From Clostridiales bacterium (GTDB lineage Bacteria > Bacillota > Clostridia > Christensenellales > Aristaeellaceae), in the NCBI GenBank assembly GCA_015056125.1, contig SVGW01000020.1:1-42469 (forward strand): a DNA stretch of 42,469 nucleotides, given 5' to 3'. The notes below the pieces were generated by a model. It was given only the letters and a program-made list of their open reading frames with translations, searched no databases and was not told the origin of the DNA. Below are positions 39,554 to 42,469 of this stretch, piece by piece (positions within the stretch are counted from its first letter, which is position 1; every line of letters begins with the position of its first letter). The position numbers were made by a program, and so were the translations under genes.

Positions 39554-41578
39554 TCACTCCCGGATAATTTCACCGCCATTGAGCCATTCCGCATTGGAGA
39601 ACATGCGGAAATCTACAAAGGCAGGCGGATCCATTTTCTGCTCATCAAAAACGGTTCCCTTTTCCTGCGCCTTCTTTTTCTGAACGGCGATCCAAAGATC
39701 CAGGGTGATGGTTTCACATTCCCGAATATCAGGAAGCAAAATTCCTCCGTCCTTGTAGAGGATCTCTTCAGCGCCTTTGATATCATCGTTTGCTAACATG
39801 GCAAAAGCATAATAGATCACACACCTTGGTTCATCTTTTATGCATTGCGGCATGCGCTGATATGCTTTTCGCAGTTCCTCAAAACGCTTGTTGCTGTAAA
39901 GGCACCGAAGCACTTCCTTAGCAAGAGAAATATCGTCAGAACGCAGATCAAATGCACGAAGCATATAATCGACTTCTTCATCATGCGCACCGCGATCTCT
40001 GCTCAAAATTGCCAAAGCATAAAGCGCCCAGGGAGACGGCTCAATTTCCATGGAACGAACCAGCATGCTTTCTGCCTGTTCATAATCCTTGGTGATAAAA
40101 TTATTCAGGCCCAGCTGCAGCCAGGTAAACCAGTTATCGCGATCTGCTTCTGCAACAGCCTTATGAAGAAGATTTGTCCATTCTTTTTGGCACATATAGG
40201 ATATAGGCGGTTCATCCGGCTTATGTTTGCCAAGGGTGCCATTTTTCAGCAAAGATAGCCAGGGGGCCTGCTCAGCAGATGTGTCTCCAAAGTCAAGATA
40301 GCCGCATAATGCATCTTCGCCGCAGAAGCGCCTTCTCTCCTCTTCCAGAGCACCCCATCCATCTGCCCGGAACAGCATCTTCTCGGCAGGTCTCTTTGCC
40401 ATTTTTTTCGTAGCCTGCAAGAGGCTCTCCATATCCTCTTCAGTGATCAGCGCACTGAGGCGCAAGGAGCTTTCTTTTCTTGCTTCACTCCAGGATCCGT
40501 GAGCTTTTTCAGGATCCATATGAATGGCGCCGTATGCCTCCACCCACTCCCAAACGGTCTTGGGCGGCATGGGAAGGCATTCGTACTGGGTTTTGGCAAG
40601 GCCCGCCTGAATCTCATTATAGCTTCCACTTTCTTCATCGGCCGTAAGGAAATTCTTCCATCGATCGCCGCCCTTGCTGGCACCCCACACAAACAGCTTT
40701 CTGCCCTTAAGCCGTTTGGTCGAGGTCTGAACAAGACCGTATCCATCTTTATCCACTTGACAAATATATTTCCTTTCTTCGTTAGGAATATTCCAGAAGT
40801 AATCAATGGAAATCACATTATCTGCAGGATAGGTAATGTCGATCCCGTTATACTCAGGAACTGCGATCTTAACCGGATGAGAATCTCTTGCGGTGTATGT
40901 GTTGCTTGCTGGAACAATCACGCGATTCCCTGGCACATCAGGCGTAGCAATATTGCTCCACCAATACATGGGCAAAACTTCAAAAGAAGGATTGATGATC
41001 TTAGTGCGCACAAACAAAAGCTTCGACTTTTCCGGCAGAAAGAAATCCATCTGATATACCACACCGCGAATCCTTTCGTACTGATAAAACCGGAGCACAG
41101 GCGTTCCGTCATCAAGCTTCGTTTGCGCAGTATGCATCAGATCACAAGTGAAAGCATTGTGCCCCACATAGCCGCAGTTCCATTCTACCCCGCCGCTCAT
41201 CCAGGCATTACGCACCCCAAGATGGCAGGGACGGACAATACTGTTTGAAAACAAAAGATTTCTCTTTTGATTTTTATCAAACAGGGAATGCAGTTTACCC
41301 CCGAATTGTGGGAAAAAGGTGGCCTTCAGATGTTCGTTTTCAAGGACAACACAATCCTGCTCTGCATCGTGTAGATTTCGTGTATAATTATCCTGAGCCT
41401 TATATGGGAAGCCATATTCCACCATGCCATAGTTAATAAAAAGCCCATCGTCCTCGCTCAGTTCAAACTGATTCTGCATAAAGGATAAACGCAAATTTTC
41501 CGAAATTGCAGGCAAAGAGCTGACTCCGTTAAACTCCACCGAGGGAATCAAAATTTTTTCCACACGTATTTCAGTCAT
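39554..41578 (-). CDS. DUF5107 domain protein with TPR tail
   Basis: 674 residues, no signal peptide. The N-terminal part (about 60-360) is the galactose-mutarotase-like beta-sandwich of DUF5107: LENEHLKATFFPQFGGKLHSL (split), FSNSIVRPCHLGVRNAWMSGGVEWN and YWWSNIATPDVPGNRVIVPA. The C-terminal part (about 470-640) holds TPR-like helices, e.g. WFTWLQLGLNNFITKDYEQAE and WALYALAILSRDRG. The family occurs in carbohydrate-use loci and is thought to bind or process sugars; no reaction is established to my knowledge. One base separates it from the YgjV-like gene before it, whose end carries the GGAGG binding site. Confidence 0.85.
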   Translation of the reverse strand: MTEIRVEKILIPSVEFNGVSSLPAISENLRLSFMQNQFELSEDDGLFINYGMVEYGFPYKAQDNYTRNLHDAEQDCVVLENEHLKATFFPQFGGKLHSLFDKNQKRNLLFSNSIVRPCHLGVRNAWMSGGVEWNCGYVGHNAFTCDLMHTAQTKLDDGTPVLRFYQYERIRGVVYQMDFFLPEKSKLLFVRTKIINPSFEVLPMYWWSNIATPDVPGNRVIVPASNTYTARDSHPVKIAVPEYNGIDITYPADNVISIDYFWNIPNEERKYICQVDKDGYGLVQTSTKRLKGRKLFVWGASKGGDRWKNFLTADEESGSYNEIQAGLAKTQYECLPMPPKTVWEWVEAYGAIHMDPEKAHGSWSEARKESSLRLSALITEEDMESLLQATKKMAKRPAEKMLFRADGWGALEEERRRFCGEDALCGYLDFGDTSAEQAPWLSLLKNGTLGKHKPDEPPISYMCQKEWTNLLHKAVAEADRDNWFTWLQLGLNNFITKDYEQAESMLVRSMEIEPSPWALYALAILSRDRGAHDEEVDYMLRAFDLRSDDISLAKEVLRCLYSNKRFEELRKAYQRMPQCIKDEPRCVIYYAFAMLANDDIKGAEEILYKDGGILLPDIRECETITLDLWIAVQKKKAQEKGTVFDEQKMDPPAFVDFRMFSNAEWLNGGEIIRE

Positions 41579-41579
41579 T

Positions 41580-42119
41580 TTAATCGTTTCCTCCCTTTGT
41601 TTCTGCCAGAAAGCCTTTTTTTCTGTATCTGATCAGGCCGATTGTGATAGAGATCAGATTAAAAATTTCACAAACAGAGCCGCCGACAGAGGGAACCGAA
41701 ATATTGTAGATCAGCCAGCACGGAGAATCCCCAAGCTTAAACACCCGAAACATATTTTCGTTTTTCATATATGCCGCAACTGTGCCAAAGATCGAGCCGA
41801 CGATGGGCAAAATATCCCAGGGGGTACGATAGCCCAGGGAACCAGCTGCGATCACAGCAATCAGCAATGCAAAAAGCCACGCCTTATGGCGAGCCCACTT
41901 GGCGTCATTCCGGAAATAGAATATGATATTCCTGGCCAGATAAACAATATTCAGATATACCGCCGCCCAGCTTTGAAGGAAGAGAAAACTGATGAGAAAA
42001 AAAGCGGAGCCCGCCGTTTGCATCATTAGGATCTGCTTTCTATCTTTCATTTGGAAGGATATAATCGTGATGACCATACCAAGTATGCTGAATACTTGCC
42101 CCAGAACCTGTTCTGTCAT
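41580..42119 (-). CDS. YgjV-like inner membrane protein
   Basis: 179 residues with about six predicted helices. Matches the YgjV (Imp-YgjV) family: GQVFSILGMVITIISFQMKDRKQILMMQTAGSAFFLISF over residues 7-45 in pieces, and YLNIVYLARNIIFYFRN near 55-71. Function is unknown in the family. In E. coli ygjV lies in a hexuronate region, and here the gene is joined to a carbohydrate-linked DUF5107 gene. GGAGAGAGGG precedes the ATG. Confidence 0.82.
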   Translation of the reverse strand: MTEQVLGQVFSILGMVITIISFQMKDRKQILMMQTAGSAFFLISFLFLQSWAAVYLNIVYLARNIIFYFRNDAKWARHKAWLFALLIAVIAAGSLGYRTPWDILPIVGSIFGTVAAYMKNENMFRVFKLGDSPCWLIYNISVPSVGGSVCEIFNLISITIGLIRYRKKGFLAETKGGND

Positions 42120-42179
42120 AGAAAAAGCCCTCTCTCCTGATGATGAGATTACTCAAGTGCAATCAATGTTTTTCACACA

Positions 42180-42252
42180 AAAACAGGACATTGAAAACGC
42201 GATGTGTCTGAACTCGATACGGAAACACATGAGACGCAATCAATGTCCTGTC
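42180..42252 (-). terminator. Long hairpin, probable terminator of the alcohol dehydrogenase gene
   Basis: ACAGGACATTG (42180-42190) and CAATGTCCTGT (42242-42252) are perfectly complementary, with a second matched pair ATGTGT/ACACAT inside. On the minus strand the stem ends in GTTTTTGTG, as a terminator for the upstream alcohol dehydrogenase. The large interior makes it longer than a usual terminator, so a structured leader for the YgjV gene is also possible. Confidence 0.55.
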
Positions 42253-42274
42253 AGCAATTCAAACAAATAAAGTT

Positions 42275-42294
42275 TACTTATCTATAGACAAGTA
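42275..42294. promoter_or_regulatory. 20-bp near-perfect palindrome
   Basis: TACTTATCTATAGACAAGTA is a palindrome with a single mismatched pair (42280/42289). It lies between the alcohol dehydrogenase stop and the long hairpin. It could be an operator for the YgjV-DUF5107 transcript. No adjacent promoter is convincing. Confidence 0.35.
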
Positions 42295-42330
42295 TCTTGT
42301 GTCCTTATTGCTTGGTCGATCCCGCTGAAA

Positions 42331-42469
42331 TTACAGCAGTTTACGATACAGCGCGGCAATTTCTTCCACGGAAGTATCCCGGGGATTGCCGGGGCGGCAA
42401 GCATCGGCGAAGGCGGATTCAGAGAGGAACTGCACGTCTTCTTCCTTCACGATTTCTTTCAGATCAGCA
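42331..42469 (-). CDS. Iron-containing alcohol dehydrogenase, C-terminal fragment
   Basis: Only the last 46 codons lie in the window; the gene continues beyond the right edge. The translated end, with SESAFADACRPGNPRDTSVE before IAALYRKLL and the stop, is the conserved tail of group III Fe-dependent alcohol dehydrogenases (FucO, butanol or 1,3-propanediol dehydrogenase type). The fragment has normal codon use and no frameshift. Substrate is unknown. Confidence 0.82.
   Translation of the reverse strand, partial: ADLKEIVKEEDVQFLSESAFADACRPGNPRDTSVEEIAALYRKLL

Overview
The window looks like chromosomal DNA of an anaerobic, spore-forming member of the Clostridia (Bacillota), at roughly even GC. 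Three things point there. The complete spoIIA operon (spoIIAA, spoIIAB, sigF) and the dipicolinate synthase pair dpaA/dpaB mark an endospore former. A glycyl radical enzyme with its activase, plus formate-tetrahydrofolate ligase, marks anaerobic one-carbon and radical metabolism. Ribosome binding sites are strong AGGAGG types and promoters are classic TTGACA-17-TATAAT. No prophage, IS transposase, CRISPR array or plasmid function is visible.

Layout. 1-5.4 kb: upp (minus), an Lsa-type ABC-F resistance/ribosome-protection gene behind an apparent attenuator with a three-codon leader ORF, a sugar nucleotidyltransferase plus NahK-like anomeric kinase pair, and hsp20 behind two CtsR operators. 5.4-12.4 kb: dpaAB, a secreted DUF3298-like protein, an FtsK/SpoIIIE DNA translocase, a YkvI-like membrane protein and tRNA-Leu(CAA). 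12.4-21 kb: a beta-lactamase-fold serine hydrolase, glycerophosphodiesterase, M55 D-aminopeptidase, XRE-TPR regulator, a PNPOx-fold flavoprotein, a DUF402 protein, then on the minus strand a clan-A glycosidase with an alkaline-phosphatase-superfamily partner, a triple SH3 secreted protein and a holin-like protein. 21-27.3 kb: a UMF1 transporter with an unusual loop, an unassigned short glycyl radical enzyme with its activase, and fhs. 27.5-30.1 kb: spoIIA operon and an isolated rplJ-rplL unit with an L10 leader. 30.2-32.6 kb: Ldh2-family dehydrogenase and malic enzyme. 32.6-38.3 kb: an AraC regulator divergent from a five-gene operon (nagB-like, TIM-barrel isomerase, two Gfo/Idh/MocA oxidoreductases, nagA). 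38.4-42.5 kb: an AEC transporter, a repeat element, a DUF5107-TPR protein with a YgjV-like protein, and the C-terminus of an iron alcohol dehydrogenase.

How the parts fit. Much of the region serves carbohydrate and amino-sugar use: NahK-like salvage, NagA/NagB with oxidoreductases and an isomerase, a glycosidase operon and DUF5107. The nag operon is the best candidate for an undescribed pathway, because amino-sugar deacetylation and deamination are combined with genes typical of keto-sugar chemistry. Its control region carries direct repeats 21 bp apart as expected for the divergent AraC protein.

Structure outside genes. A 94-bp sequence occurs twice, perfectly identical and inverted, at 18-111 and 39343-39436. 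It folds into several hairpins and contains inverted Spo0A-box-like heptamers. A related fragment lies beside the tRNA-Leu gene.
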